Shown one piece after another: positions 8,319 to 16,167 of a stretch of DNA of 64,000 bases (within the stretch, counting starts at the first letter, position 1; each line of letters begins with the position of its first letter). The stretch comes from JACDAN01 sp963721345. Lineage in GTDB: Bacteria; Actinomycetota; Thermoleophilia; Gaiellales; Gaiellaceae. A program made the translations under genes and the position numbers. The notes beneath the pieces were generated by a model. That model made no database searches and had not been told where the DNA came from. It was given only the letters and a program-made list of their open reading frames with translations. The stretch spans positions 1,550,001 through 1,614,000 of the forward strand of contig CAVRIT010000001.1 in NCBI GenBank assembly GCA_963721345.1, in the 5' to 3' direction.

Positions 8319-8773
8319 AGATCACGCTCCGCGTCAACGGCATGGAGCGCGAAACGGAGATCTGGGAGGGCGAGAGCCTGCTCTACGCGCTGCGCGAGCG
8401 GCTCGGCCTTCCGGGATCGAAAAATGCCTGTGAGCAGGGAGAGTGCGGCTCGTGCTCGGTTCTCCTGGACGGCGAGCTCGTGTGCGCCTGCCTTGTCCTC
8501 GCCGCTCAGGCCGACGGCCACGAGCTCGTCACGGTGGAAGGCCTTGGCCAGAACGGACAGCTCCATCCAGTCCAGGAGGCGTTCACGGAGACGGGCGCCG
8601 TCCAGTGCGGCTTCTGTACTCCGGGGCTGATCGTCGCAACGGTCGACCTCCTCGCGCGCACGCCGGACCCGTCCGACGATCAGATCCGCGAAGCGCTCTC
8701 GGGCAACCTCTGCCGCTGCACGGGCTACGTGAAGATCTTCGACGCGGTCCGGCTGGCGGCGGGCCGGGCATGA
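8315..8773 (+). CDS. xdhC: Xanthine dehydrogenase-type [2Fe-2S] subunit
   Basis: Small electron-transfer subunit carrying two [2Fe-2S] clusters. The plant-ferredoxin-type cluster motif is NACEQGECGSCSV with a later Cys. The second cluster is CGFCTPG paired with NLCRCTGY near the C-terminus. The ATG at 8315 overlaps the xdhB stop (ATGA) and yields 152 residues, the normal size. Its own stop overlaps the xdhA ATG in the same way, so the three subunits are probably translated in fixed ratio. Confidence 0.93.
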   Translation: MKITLRVNGMERETEIWEGESLLYALRERLGLPGSKNACEQGECGSCSVLLDGELVCACLVLAAQADGHELVTVEGLGQNGQLHPVQEAFTETGAVQCGFCTPGLIVATVDLLARTPDPSDDQIREALSGNLCRCTGYVKIFDAVRLAAGRA

Positions 8774-11016
8774 GTACGACGCGCACAGTCCCGAAGATCG
8801 AGCTCGGCCGGATCGGCGAGAGCGTCCGGCGCGTCGACGCGATCCCGAAGGTCACCGGCGAGTTCGCCTACTCCAGCGACCTCGTGGACGCGGGGATGCT
8901 GTGGGGGCACACGCTGCGGAGCCCGCACGCCCACGCGCTGATCCGGTCGATCGACATCTCGGAGGCGCTGACCACGCCCGGCGTCCACGCGGTGCTCACC
9001 CACGAGGACGTGCCGGGCGACAAGCGCTACGGGCTCGAGTTCGCCGACCAGCCCGTGCTCGCCTTCGACCGCGTCCGCTACTTCGGAGAGCCGGTCGTCG
9101 TCGTGGCGGCCGAGCATCCCGAGCAGGCGCGCCGGGCGGCGGCCAGGATCGTCGTCGAGTACGAGCCGCTCGAGCCGGTTGTGGACATGGAGCGCGCCGC
9201 GGACCAGGACCCGATCCACCCGCAGCACTGGACGGTCGGTCACGGATTCCGCGACGACCCCCGGCCGAACGTCGTCCGCGACATGCGGATCGTCCACGGC
9301 GACCCCGACGCCGAGGGCGAGGTGTCCGTGGAGGGCTACTACGAGCTCGGGATCCAGGATCAGGCGTTCCTCGGGCCTGAGTCAGGGCTCGCCGTGCCGG
9401 ACGGCGAGGGCGGCATCGACATCTACGTCGCGACGCAGTGGCTCCACGTCGACCGCGACCAGGTCGCGCCGTGCCTCGGGCTGGAGGCAGACCAGGTGCG
9501 GATCCACCTCGCGGGGGTGGGGGGCGCGTTCGGCGGGCGGGAGGATCTCTCGATGCAAGTGCACGGCGCGATGCTCGCGCTGCACACGAACCGGCCGGTG
9601 AAGATCGTCTACTCGCGCGAGGAGTCGTTCTTCGGGCATGTCCACCGGCACCCCGCGCGGATCTGGGCCGAGCACCGGGCGAACCGCGACGGGAAGCTCG
9701 TCTGCGTCCGGATGCGGATCCTGCTCGACGGCGGGGCGTACGCGTCGTCTTCCACGGCTGTCACGTCCAACGCGGCGTCGTTCGCGCCGGGCCCGTACTC
9801 GGTGGAGAACGCGCTGATCGAGTCGACCTGCGTCTACACGAACAACCCGCCGTGCGGCGCGATGCGCGGGTTCGGCGCGGTGCAGAGCTGCTTTGCGGGC
9901 GAAGCCCAGATGGACAAGCTCGCCGCGGCGCTGGAGATCGATCCGGTCGAGCTGCGGCTGCGAAACGCGCTCGCGCCGGGCGACTCGCTGCCCACGGGAC
10001 AGCGGATCACCGGTTCGCTGCCCGTCGCCGAAGTGATCGAGCGTGCCGCGGCGATGCCCGTCCCGGAGCCGGAGGAGATGCTGCGCGACCCGATCCGCCT
10101 GCCCGGAGGCGCCGGGAACACGACCCGCGGCGAGGGTGTCAAGCGCGGGGTGGGCTTCGCCGTCGGCTTCAAGAACATCGGCTACTCGGAGGGCTTCGAC
10201 GACTACACGGCGGCTCGCGTGCGGCTCTACTCGGACGGGAACGGCGAGCTGGCCGCCGAGGTGTACTGCGCTGCCGCGGAGGTCGGCCAGGGTGTGACGA
10301 ACGTGATCCTCCAGACGGCGCGCACCGAGCTCGACACCTCGAACGTCGTCCTTGCGCCCCACACCACCTCCACCGTGGGCTCGGCTGGCTCGGCATCGGC
10401 GTCACGGATGACGTGGATGGCGTCGGGCGCGGTGCAGACCGCGTGCCAGGCCGTGAACGACGAGCTGGCGAAGCGCGGCGGGAAGCTGGGGGCGGGTGAG
10501 GAGATCGACCTCGAGCGGATCTACCGCCACCCACGTACGACGCCGCTCGATCCGGAGACCGGACAGATCACGGGCGAGCGGGCCCACGTCGCGCTGGCGG
10601 TGGCGGCGATGCGGGTCGTCGTCGAGGTGGACGTCGAGCTCGGGCTGACGCGGGTGGTCTGGATCGGGACGGCGCAGGACGTCGGCAAGGCGATCAACCC
10701 GCAAGCCGTCTACGGGCAGATCGAGGGCGGCACCGCGCAGGGCCTCGGGCTGGCGTTGATGGAGGAGATCCAGACGCGCGACGGCCTGATCACGAATGCG
10801 AGCTTCACCGACTACCTGATCCCGACGACGCTCGACATGCCTCCCGTGGTGGCCGAGCTGATCGAGGACCCCGAGCCGGACGCGCCCTACGGCGTGAAGG
10901 GAGTCGGCGAGCCGCCGACGGTCGTCTCGACCGCGGCGATCATGTCCGCGATGCGGGCCGCGACGGGCCGTGAGCTCACCCGCGTCCCGGTCAAGCCGGA
11001 CGACATCTGCCTGTAA
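8770..11016 (+). CDS. xdhA: Xanthine dehydrogenase-type molybdopterin-binding subunit
   Basis: Large catalytic subunit (748 residues) that hydroxylates hypoxanthine and xanthine to urate using a molybdenum cofactor. Family landmarks are VTGEFAYSSDL near the start, GVGGAFGGRED, the substrate-pocket AMRGFGAVQ, and GVKGVGEPPTV near the C-terminus, whose Glu corresponds to the catalytic base of xanthine oxidoreductases. The ATG at 8770 lies in an ATGA overlap with xdhC. Homologues act on other N-heterocycles and aldehydes. The purine assignment comes from the divergent ade, deaminase and urate operon. Confidence 0.9.
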   Translation: MSTTRTVPKIELGRIGESVRRVDAIPKVTGEFAYSSDLVDAGMLWGHTLRSPHAHALIRSIDISEALTTPGVHAVLTHEDVPGDKRYGLEFADQPVLAFDRVRYFGEPVVVVAAEHPEQARRAAARIVVEYEPLEPVVDMERAADQDPIHPQHWTVGHGFRDDPRPNVVRDMRIVHGDPDAEGEVSVEGYYELGIQDQAFLGPESGLAVPDGEGGIDIYVATQWLHVDRDQVAPCLGLEADQVRIHLAGVGGAFGGREDLSMQVHGAMLALHTNRPVKIVYSREESFFGHVHRHPARIWAEHRANRDGKLVCVRMRILLDGGAYASSSTAVTSNAASFAPGPYSVENALIESTCVYTNNPPCGAMRGFGAVQSCFAGEAQMDKLAAALEIDPVELRLRNALAPGDSLPTGQRITGSLPVAEVIERAAAMPVPEPEEMLRDPIRLPGGAGNTTRGEGVKRGVGFAVGFKNIGYSEGFDDYTAARVRLYSDGNGELAAEVYCAAAEVGQGVTNVILQTARTELDTSNVVLAPHTTSTVGSAGSASASRMTWMASGAVQTACQAVNDELAKRGGKLGAGEEIDLERIYRHPRTTPLDPETGQITGERAHVALAVAAMRVVVEVDVELGLTRVVWIGTAQDVGKAINPQAVYGQIEGGTAQGLGLALMEEIQTRDGLITNASFTDYLIPTTLDMPPVVAELIEDPEPDAPYGVKGVGEPPTVVSTAAIMSAMRAATGRELTRVPVKPDDICL

Positions 11017-11039
11017 GGCGTTTCACTCTCGCCGCAATA

Positions 11040-11086
11040 CCTCAACCACCCTCAAGGGGGTCTGACCCCGTTGAGACAGGTTGAGG
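11040..11086. repeat. Nested inverted repeat between convergent genes (terminator or REP-like)
   Basis: CCTCAACC (11040-11047) pairs with GGTTGAGG (11079-11086). Inside it, CTCAA pairs with TTGAG around GGGGGTCTGACCCCG (11056-11070). The structure fills the short gap between the xdhA stop and the end of the convergent Nudix gene. It could end transcription from both sides, although there is no T run. The same 15-mer recurs exactly inside the E2 gene at 35555-35569. Confidence 0.55.
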
Positions 11087-11094
11087 GTTGGTGC

Positions 11095-11574
11095 CTAAAC
11101 GCCGACGTCGATTGGCTCGCCGGCAGGTCCGTCTTCGATGAGTTGGCGGAGGAAGTACGGGAGACGGGTCGGGTAGACGACCTCGTCCGACCGCTCGAGC
11201 TCGTCGAGCGTCCACCAGCGCACCTCGTAGACGCCTTCGGCTCTGAGCTGTTCGTTGGTGAACGCGGGGCGAGGCTCGAATGCCGGGACGCGGAGGAGCA
11301 CGAAGCGCTCGCTCTGGTCGATGATCCTGCCGTCCCAGAGAAACGATTCGCGTCGCGTCCAGATCAGCGGACCGAGCTCGACGTCATCGAGTCCCGTCTC
11401 CTCCAGCAACTCGCGGCGCAGTCCCGTCTCCAACTCCTCGCCGGGGTCGAGCCCACCGCCGGGCGTCGTCCAGAAGACCTCGCCGCTGTCGGGGTGCACG
11501 AGCCGCGTCAGCAGGACGCGGTTTTCTGGATCCAGGACGACGGCGCGCGCCGCATCCCGCAGAACGGGCCTCAT
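11095..11574 (-). CDS. Nudix hydrolase
   Basis: 159-residue NUDIX-fold pyrophosphohydrolase, probably cytosolic. The Nudix box is complete, GGGLDPGEELETGLRRELLE followed by ETGL. It is preceded by RAVVLDPENRVLLTRL and followed by a WWTLDELERS motif common in such enzymes. The ATG at 11574 overlaps the stop of the upstream DMT gene (ATGA). An upstream open extension is a shadow of that gene. Substrate cannot be predicted. Confidence 0.9.
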   Translation of the reverse strand: MRPVLRDAARAVVLDPENRVLLTRLVHPDSGEVFWTTPGGGLDPGEELETGLRRELLEETGLDDVELGPLIWTRRESFLWDGRIIDQSERFVLLRVPAFEPRPAFTNEQLRAEGVYEVRWWTLDELERSDEVVYPTRLPYFLRQLIEDGPAGEPIDVGV

Positions 11575-12023
11575 GTCCGTGAAAGCGAGAGCGCGGCGCC
11601 GGCCATCAGAAGCGCCAGCCCGAGAAGGCGCCAGCGGTCGAGCGGGATCACGTCCTGCCCGAAGAGGCCGTAGCGGTCGATCACCGCGCCCATCACGAGG
11701 TTGCCCGCGATCACGATGCCGATCGTCGCGGTGACGCCGATGCGCGGCGGGCCGACGGTGATCGCCAACACGATGTAGATGCTCATCAGCCCGCCGATCC
11801 AGAGCCATGCCGGCTCGTGGATCGCGGCGCGCACGCCGCTGAAGCTCCGCTCCCAGACCAGTAGCAGCACCAGCCCGCAGATGAGCCCGACGATCACGGA
11901 GAACGCGACCGCCGGCACGACTCCGACCCGCTCGCCCAGCTCCCCCATCACCGCAGCCTGGACTGCACCGGCGAGGCCCGCCGTCGCCGTCAACGCGACC
12001 GCTAGAGCCGTCCCGCTCGACAC
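11571..12023 (-). CDS. DMT-family membrane protein (DUF606/YdcZ-like)
   Basis: 150-residue protein with about five hydrophobic helices, including AVMGELGERVGVVPAVAFSV, LWIGGLMSIYIVLAITVGPP and GIVIAGNLVMGAVIDRYGLF. This is the pattern of the small drug/metabolite-transporter subfamily DUF606, which usually acts as pairs or dimers. The start is a GTG at 12023. It heads a two-gene operon with the Nudix hydrolase and diverges from the EthD gene. No substrate is implied. Confidence 0.8.
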   Translation of the reverse strand: MSSGTALAVALTATAGLAGAVQAAVMGELGERVGVVPAVAFSVIVGLICGLVLLLVWERSFSGVRAAIHEPAWLWIGGLMSIYIVLAITVGPPRIGVTATIGIVIAGNLVMGAVIDRYGLFGQDVIPLDRWRLLGLALLMAGAALSLSRT

Positions 12024-12074
12024 GGGGCGAAGCTATACGCTCACGCGCGTCGCCGACGACCGAAGGGAGTGCGG

Positions 12075-12356
12075 ATGGTCCGAGTCTTCGTCCTCTATGA
12101 GCAGGAGCCAGACGCCGAGCGCTACGAGCAGCACGCCGAGCTCTGCCGGAAGGTTCCGGGCGGGACGTTCCGGCACGGGAAGGTCTTCGGAGCGCCGATG
12201 GGCGAGCCCAAGTTCCCCTACTACGCCGAGTGGGAGTTCGCGGACATGGATGCGTTCAAGGCCGCGGCCCGGACGGAGGAGTTCATGGCGACCGGCAAGG
12301 ACGCGATGGAGATGGGCGTCCCGTTCCACGTCCACTTCGCGGAGATCGATGGCTGA
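12075..12356 (+). CDS. EthD-family protein
   Basis: Small dimeric alpha/beta-barrel protein of the EthD type (93 residues). The motif VFVLYEQEPDAERYEQHAEL near the start and YYAEWEFADMDAFKAAA in the middle fit the family, which includes helper or catalytic proteins in ether and quinone/decalin degradation. I use the ATG at 12075 because an AAGGGA ribosome site sits 6 nt upstream; a GTG at 12069 is too close to it. The next gene starts 8 nt before its stop, so it is coupled to the crotonase pair. Confidence 0.75.
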   Translation: MVRVFVLYEQEPDAERYEQHAELCRKVPGGTFRHGKVFGAPMGEPKFPYYAEWEFADMDAFKAAARTEEFMATGKDAMEMGVPFHVHFAEIDG

Positions 12357-13158
12357 ACCGGATTACCCGAGCCCGGTCGCGCCGGACGAGCTCGGCTTCG
12401 AGCACATCGTCTACGAGAAGGCGCCGCCCCGCGCGACGATCACGTTCAACCGCCCGGAGGTCCTGAACGCCTTCAACTTCAAGATGCTCCGCGAGCTGGC
12501 GCGCGCCTGCGAGGACGCATCGTGGGACGACAACATCCGCGTCGTCGTGCTCACCGGGACAGGCCGGGCGTTCTGCGTCGGCGCCGACCTCGCGACCTGG
12601 GCGGAGGACTACATCGACAAGCCGACCGAGTACTGGAAGTGGTTCGGCGCGTTCAAGGACGCTCACGATCGCCTGCGAGAGATCGGGAAGCCGACGCTCG
12701 CCCGGATCAATGGGATCGCGGTCGGCGGCGGCAACGAGTTCCAGATGGCGTGCGACCTGGCCGTGATGGTGGACGACGCCTACATCCGCCACGTCGGGCC
12801 CGAGCACGGCTCCGTCCCGGCCGGCGGCGCGACGCAGTGGCTCTCGATCATGGTCGGCGACCGCCGTGCCCGCGAGATCGTGCTCATGTGCGAAGAGATC
12901 CCCGCCAAGCAGGCGGAGGAGTGGGGGCTCGTGAACTGGGCCGTCCCGGCGGCGGAGCTCGACGCCAAGACCGACGCCGTCGTGGAGAACCTCGCCCGCA
13001 AGCTGCCGCAGACGACGCGCTACGCGAAGCAGCACCTCAACTTCTGGCGTGACCTCGCGTGGCACGAGACGATCAACCACGCGCGCGACTGGCTCGCGCT
13101 GTCGATGGCGACCGAGGAGCCGAAGGCCGCGATCGAGAAGTTCTTGAAGAAGCGGTGA
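12349..13158 (+). CDS. Crotonase-fold hydratase/hydrolase, resembling 6-oxocyclohexene-carbonyl-CoA hydrolase
   Basis: Acyl-CoA enzyme of the enoyl-CoA hydratase superfamily, 269 residues. The oxyanion-hole segments are FNRPEVLNAFNF ... FCVGADL and NGIAVGGGNEFQMACDL. The stretch IRHVGPEHGSVPAGGATQ followed by GDRRAREIVLMCEEIPAKQA is unlike ordinary hydratases. It recalls ring-opening 6-oxocyclohex-1-ene-1-carbonyl-CoA hydrolases (BadI/Oah) of benzoyl-CoA pathways. The ATG at 12349 overlaps EthD, and its stop overlaps the next crotonase by GTGA. Substrate is uncertain; the family call is firm. Confidence 0.8.
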   Translation: MAEPDYPSPVAPDELGFEHIVYEKAPPRATITFNRPEVLNAFNFKMLRELARACEDASWDDNIRVVVLTGTGRAFCVGADLATWAEDYIDKPTEYWKWFGAFKDAHDRLREIGKPTLARINGIAVGGGNEFQMACDLAVMVDDAYIRHVGPEHGSVPAGGATQWLSIMVGDRRAREIVLMCEEIPAKQAEEWGLVNWAVPAAELDAKTDAVVENLARKLPQTTRYAKQHLNFWRDLAWHETINHARDWLALSMATEEPKAAIEKFLKKR

Positions 13159-13928
13159 GCGAGGAGCTCGTCCTCGTCGAGCGCGACGAGCCTGTAGCCG
13201 TCGTCCTGCTCAACCGCCCGAAGCAGCTGAATGCGCTCTCCGACGAGTTGATGAGTGCGCTGGTCGACACGCTGCGCGAGCTCGACGGGGACCCGGCGAT
13301 CCGCTGCATCGTCGTCGGCGGTGGTGAGCGCGCCTTCGCGGCCGGCGCCGACATCGCGCAACTGGCGCAGGCTTCGCCGGTCGAGATGTACTACCAGCGG
13401 CGGGTCGACCGCTGGGACGAGATCCGCGTGCTGTGGACGCCGCTCGTCGCAGCGGTCTCCGGCTTCTGCCTCGGCGGCGGCTGCGAGCTCGCGATGGCGT
13501 GCGACCTGATCGTTGCCTCCGAGACCGCGAAGTTCGGACAGCCCGAGACCGGGCTTGGGCTGATCCCCGGCGCCGGCGGGACGCAGCGGCTGACGCGGGC
13601 GGTCGGCAAGTCCGTTGCGATGGATGTCATCCTCAGCGGGCGGTTCCTGTCGGCGGACGAGGCACTTCGCGCGGGCCTCGTCGCGAGAGTCGTCGCCAAG
13701 GAGGCATGGCTCGAGGAGGCGAAGCGGGTCGCGCGGGATATCGCCGCGAAGGGGCCCGTCGCGACGCGGCTAGCAAAAGAGGCCGTCGATCGGGCGTTCG
13801 AAGGGCCGCTGACCCTTGGCGTCGAGTACGAGCGGCGCCTGCTCTATCTTGCTCTGGCGTCGGAGGATGCAAAGGAGGGGCTGACGGCGTTTCTCGAGAA
13901 GCGCAAACCGGAGTTCAGAGGGAGGTAG
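13155..13928 (+). CDS. Enoyl-CoA hydratase
   Basis: Hydrates trans-2-enoyl-CoA in fatty-acid or aromatic catabolism. The 257-residue protein keeps both catalytic glutamates, one in GFCLGGGCELAMACD and one in KFGQPETGLGLIPGAGGTQ, as in classical mitochondrial/PaaF-type hydratases. The start is a GTG at 13155 in a GTGA overlap with the preceding crotonase. It sits in the EthD-crotonase-crotonase operon, about 7 kb from the paaABCD genes. It may serve phenylacetate degradation, but beta-oxidation is equally possible. Confidence 0.9.
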   Translation: MSEELVLVERDEPVAVVLLNRPKQLNALSDELMSALVDTLRELDGDPAIRCIVVGGGERAFAAGADIAQLAQASPVEMYYQRRVDRWDEIRVLWTPLVAAVSGFCLGGGCELAMACDLIVASETAKFGQPETGLGLIPGAGGTQRLTRAVGKSVAMDVILSGRFLSADEALRAGLVARVVAKEAWLEEAKRVARDIAAKGPVATRLAKEAVDRAFEGPLTLGVEYERRLLYLALASEDAKEGLTAFLEKRKPEFRGR

Positions 13929-13930
13929 GC

Positions 13931-14233
13931 ATGGCCAACGTGGACGAGTTGCTCAAGGGCGCGCAGGACGCGATGACCGTGAGGCGGGTCTACGGGGATG
14001 CCCTCGAAACCGAGGGAGCAACGGTCGTCCCGGCCGCGGTGGTGCGTGGCGGAGGAGGGGGCGGCGGCGATTCCGATCACAACGGCGGGGGCGGCTTCGG
14101 CCTTCAGGCCAGGCCCGTCGGCGCCTGGGTGATTCGGGACGGCGACGCCGTCTGGAAGCCGGCCGTCGACGTCAACCGCATCGCGCTGTATGCGTTCCTC
14201 CTCGGCGTGCTGCTCGCGCTGGGACGACGCTAG
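13931..14233 (+). CDS. GerW/YtfJ-like small protein
   Basis: 100-residue protein starting with ATG after a clear GGAGG. It has an N-terminal helix (MANVDELLKGAQDAMTVRRV), a conserved edge strand (VYGDALETEGATVVPAAVV), a glycine-rich loop, then GFGLQARPVGAWVIRDGDAVW and a C-terminal hydrophobic tail. The order matches the sporulation/germination family GerW (YtfJ), which is widespread in non-sporulating actinobacteria too; function there is unknown. Its TAG stop shares the palindrome CTAG with the stop of the convergent protease gene. Confidence 0.75.
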   Translation: MANVDELLKGAQDAMTVRRVYGDALETEGATVVPAAVVRGGGGGGGDSDHNGGGGFGLQARPVGAWVIRDGDAVWKPAVDVNRIALYAFLLGVLLALGRR

Positions 14234-15180
14234 ACCGCGAGCTCGACCGGGCGAAGCGCGACGCTGAGCTCCTCGCCGCGGCGAACGATGGTCGCGGTCG
14301 CAGTCGAGCCGATCAGCTCGCCGACCATCAGGCGTTGCAAGTCGTCGACCCCCTCCACGGGGACGTCGTCCAGGGCCACGATCAGATCCTCGGGGCGCAG
14401 GCCGGCCGCCGCCGCCGGGCTGTCGTCCGCCACCTCGACGATCTCGACCGCAGTCGATCGGCCTACCTGAGCGGCGACGCGCGGGGGCAGGGGCCGAGAG
14501 CCTCCGGCGATACCGATGTAGGCTCGCCGGAAGCGGCCCTCACTCATCAGCGCGGCGACGATCTTGCGCGTCGTCACGTCGATCGGAACCGCGAGGCCGA
14601 GCCCCACCCCCGCAACTGCGGTGTTGATCCCGACGACGCGGCCCTGGCCGTCCGAGAGCGCGCCGCCGGAGTTCCCGGGGTTGAGCGCCGCGTCGGTCTG
14701 GATCACGTTCTCGACCAGCCGGTACTGGCGGCGCGAGCGAACCGGGAGCGAGCGGCCGAGCGCCGAGACGACGCCGGCGGTCACCGACCCGGCGAAGCCA
14801 TGAGGGTTTCCGATCGCCACGACGAGCTGGCCCACACGCAGGCCCTCCGCGTCGCCGAGCTCTGCAGGCTTGACGTCGTGGCTCTCGAGCCGAAGGACGG
14901 CGAGGTCGGAGAGCGGGTCCGAGCCGACGATCTCGAAGACCAGCTCGCTGCCGTCCACGAACGAGGCCTGACCGGAGCCATCGGTGCGCTCGACCACGTG
15001 TGCCGAGGTCAGCATGAACCCGTCGGGGGTGATTACGACGCCGCTCCCCGCGCCGTCCAGCCGCCGGCCTCCGCGGACACGTCGCGAGACGCGGAGGTTC
15101 GCAACGGAGGGGGAGAGACGCTCGGCGACTTTCGTGACGACCTCTGAGTAGGCGTCGAGCGCTTCGCGCTCGGTTGGCAT
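14230..15180 (-). CDS. HtrA-like trypsin-fold serine protease with PDZ domain
   Basis: 316-residue protein starting at the ATG at 15180. The trypsin-like domain shows the catalytic triad: His in TSAHVV, Asp in SDLAVLR, Ser in NPGNSGGAL. A C-terminal PDZ domain follows (VADDSPAAAAGLRPEDLIVALDD). It has no signal peptide or membrane helix, unlike most DegP/HtrA proteins, so it may act in the cytoplasm or be tethered by a partner. The open frame continues upstream as non-homologous sequence. Convergent with the GerW-like gene, sharing CTAG at 14230-14233. Confidence 0.88.
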   Translation of the reverse strand: MPTEREALDAYSEVVTKVAERLSPSVANLRVSRRVRGGRRLDGAGSGVVITPDGFMLTSAHVVERTDGSGQASFVDGSELVFEIVGSDPLSDLAVLRLESHDVKPAELGDAEGLRVGQLVVAIGNPHGFAGSVTAGVVSALGRSLPVRSRRQYRLVENVIQTDAALNPGNSGGALSDGQGRVVGINTAVAGVGLGLAVPIDVTTRKIVAALMSEGRFRRAYIGIAGGSRPLPPRVAAQVGRSTAVEIVEVADDSPAAAAGLRPEDLIVALDDVPVEGVDDLQRLMVGELIGSTATATIVRRGEELSVALRPVELAV

Positions 15181-15390
15181 GTCGCGCGGCGCCGCGCCGT
15201 GATTGTCGGCGTGTCGCTCGGCGCGAACGAGCCTCAGGGAGGTCACGCGCTCAAGGTAGCTCCGGAGCGCGGGCTCGCGGCGGTCGCAGCGAGGGTCCGA
15301 ACCCCACCCACCCGGGGAATGGAACCCAGCGCAAACGCTATCGGCCGGCTGCGCGCGGGTCCGTGCCGGAAATGCGCCAAGATTGCGCCA

Positions 15391-16167
15391 ATGGCTGCCG
15401 CCGAAGTCGAGACCAGCCGGGACGGCGCCGTCCTCACGATCACGCTCAACCGGCCCGACGTCCTGAATGCCTTCAACAAGGCGATGCACGACGCGCTTGC
15501 CGCGGCGCTGAAGGAGGCGCGCGATCCCGAGATCCGCGCCGTCGTCGTCACCGGCGCGGGGCGGGGGTTCTGCGTCGGCCAGGACTTGACCGAGTTTCAG
15601 GAGGCAGCCGGCGACATCGCCGAGCGCCTCCGGACGAGCTACCACCCGAACATCCATGCGGTGCGCGCGCTCGAGAAGCCGGTGATCGCCGCGGTCAACG
15701 GTCCCGCCGCGGGCGCCGGGCTCTCGTTCGCAGCCGCGTGCGACATGCGGATCGCAGCGGACTCCGCCACCTTCATCCCCGCCTTCGTCAACATCGGCCT
15801 CATTCCAGATGCAGGTGGGACGTTCTTCATCTCGAGACTGCTCGGCCCCGTTCGTGCGTTCGAATGGATGTCGTCGGGCCGCCGCCTCACAGCCGAAGAG
15901 GCTCAGCAGTGGGGTCTGGTCTCCGAGGTCGTGGAGGCGGAGAACCTCGCCGGGCGCGTCGCCGAGCTCGCGGCCAAGGTTGCCGCCATGCCGACTCGTG
16001 CGATCGGGATGACGAAGCGCTTGTTCGACGCGGCACCCACGAACACGCTCGACGAGCAGCTCGAGCTGGAAGCGCAGCTCCAGTCCGCGGCGACCAAGAG
16101 TGACGACTTCCGGGAGGGCGTCACCGCCTTCCTCGAGAAGCGAGACCCGAATTTCACCGGTCGGTAG
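15391..16167 (+). CDS. paaG: PaaG-like enoyl-CoA isomerase (1,2-epoxyphenylacetyl-CoA isomerase candidate)
   Basis: Crotonase-fold protein of 258 residues. Oxyanion motifs FNKAM, FCVGQDLTEF and NGPAAGAGLSFAAACD are intact. The active-site stretch FVNIGLIPDAGGTFF carries Asp where PaaG-type isomerases have it, rather than the hydratase Glu pair. The ATG at 15391 begins the homology; the open frame upstream (15199) is not conserved. The 210-bp gap to the divergent protease gene shows no clear promoter. With paaABCD 5 kb away, an epoxide-isomerising role in phenylacetate degradation is plausible but not proven. Confidence 0.75.
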   Translation: MAAAEVETSRDGAVLTITLNRPDVLNAFNKAMHDALAAALKEARDPEIRAVVVTGAGRGFCVGQDLTEFQEAAGDIAERLRTSYHPNIHAVRALEKPVIAAVNGPAAGAGLSFAAACDMRIAADSATFIPAFVNIGLIPDAGGTFFISRLLGPVRAFEWMSSGRRLTAEEAQQWGLVSEVVEAENLAGRVAELAAKVAAMPTRAIGMTKRLFDAAPTNTLDEQLELEAQLQSAATKSDDFREGVTAFLEKRDPNFTGR

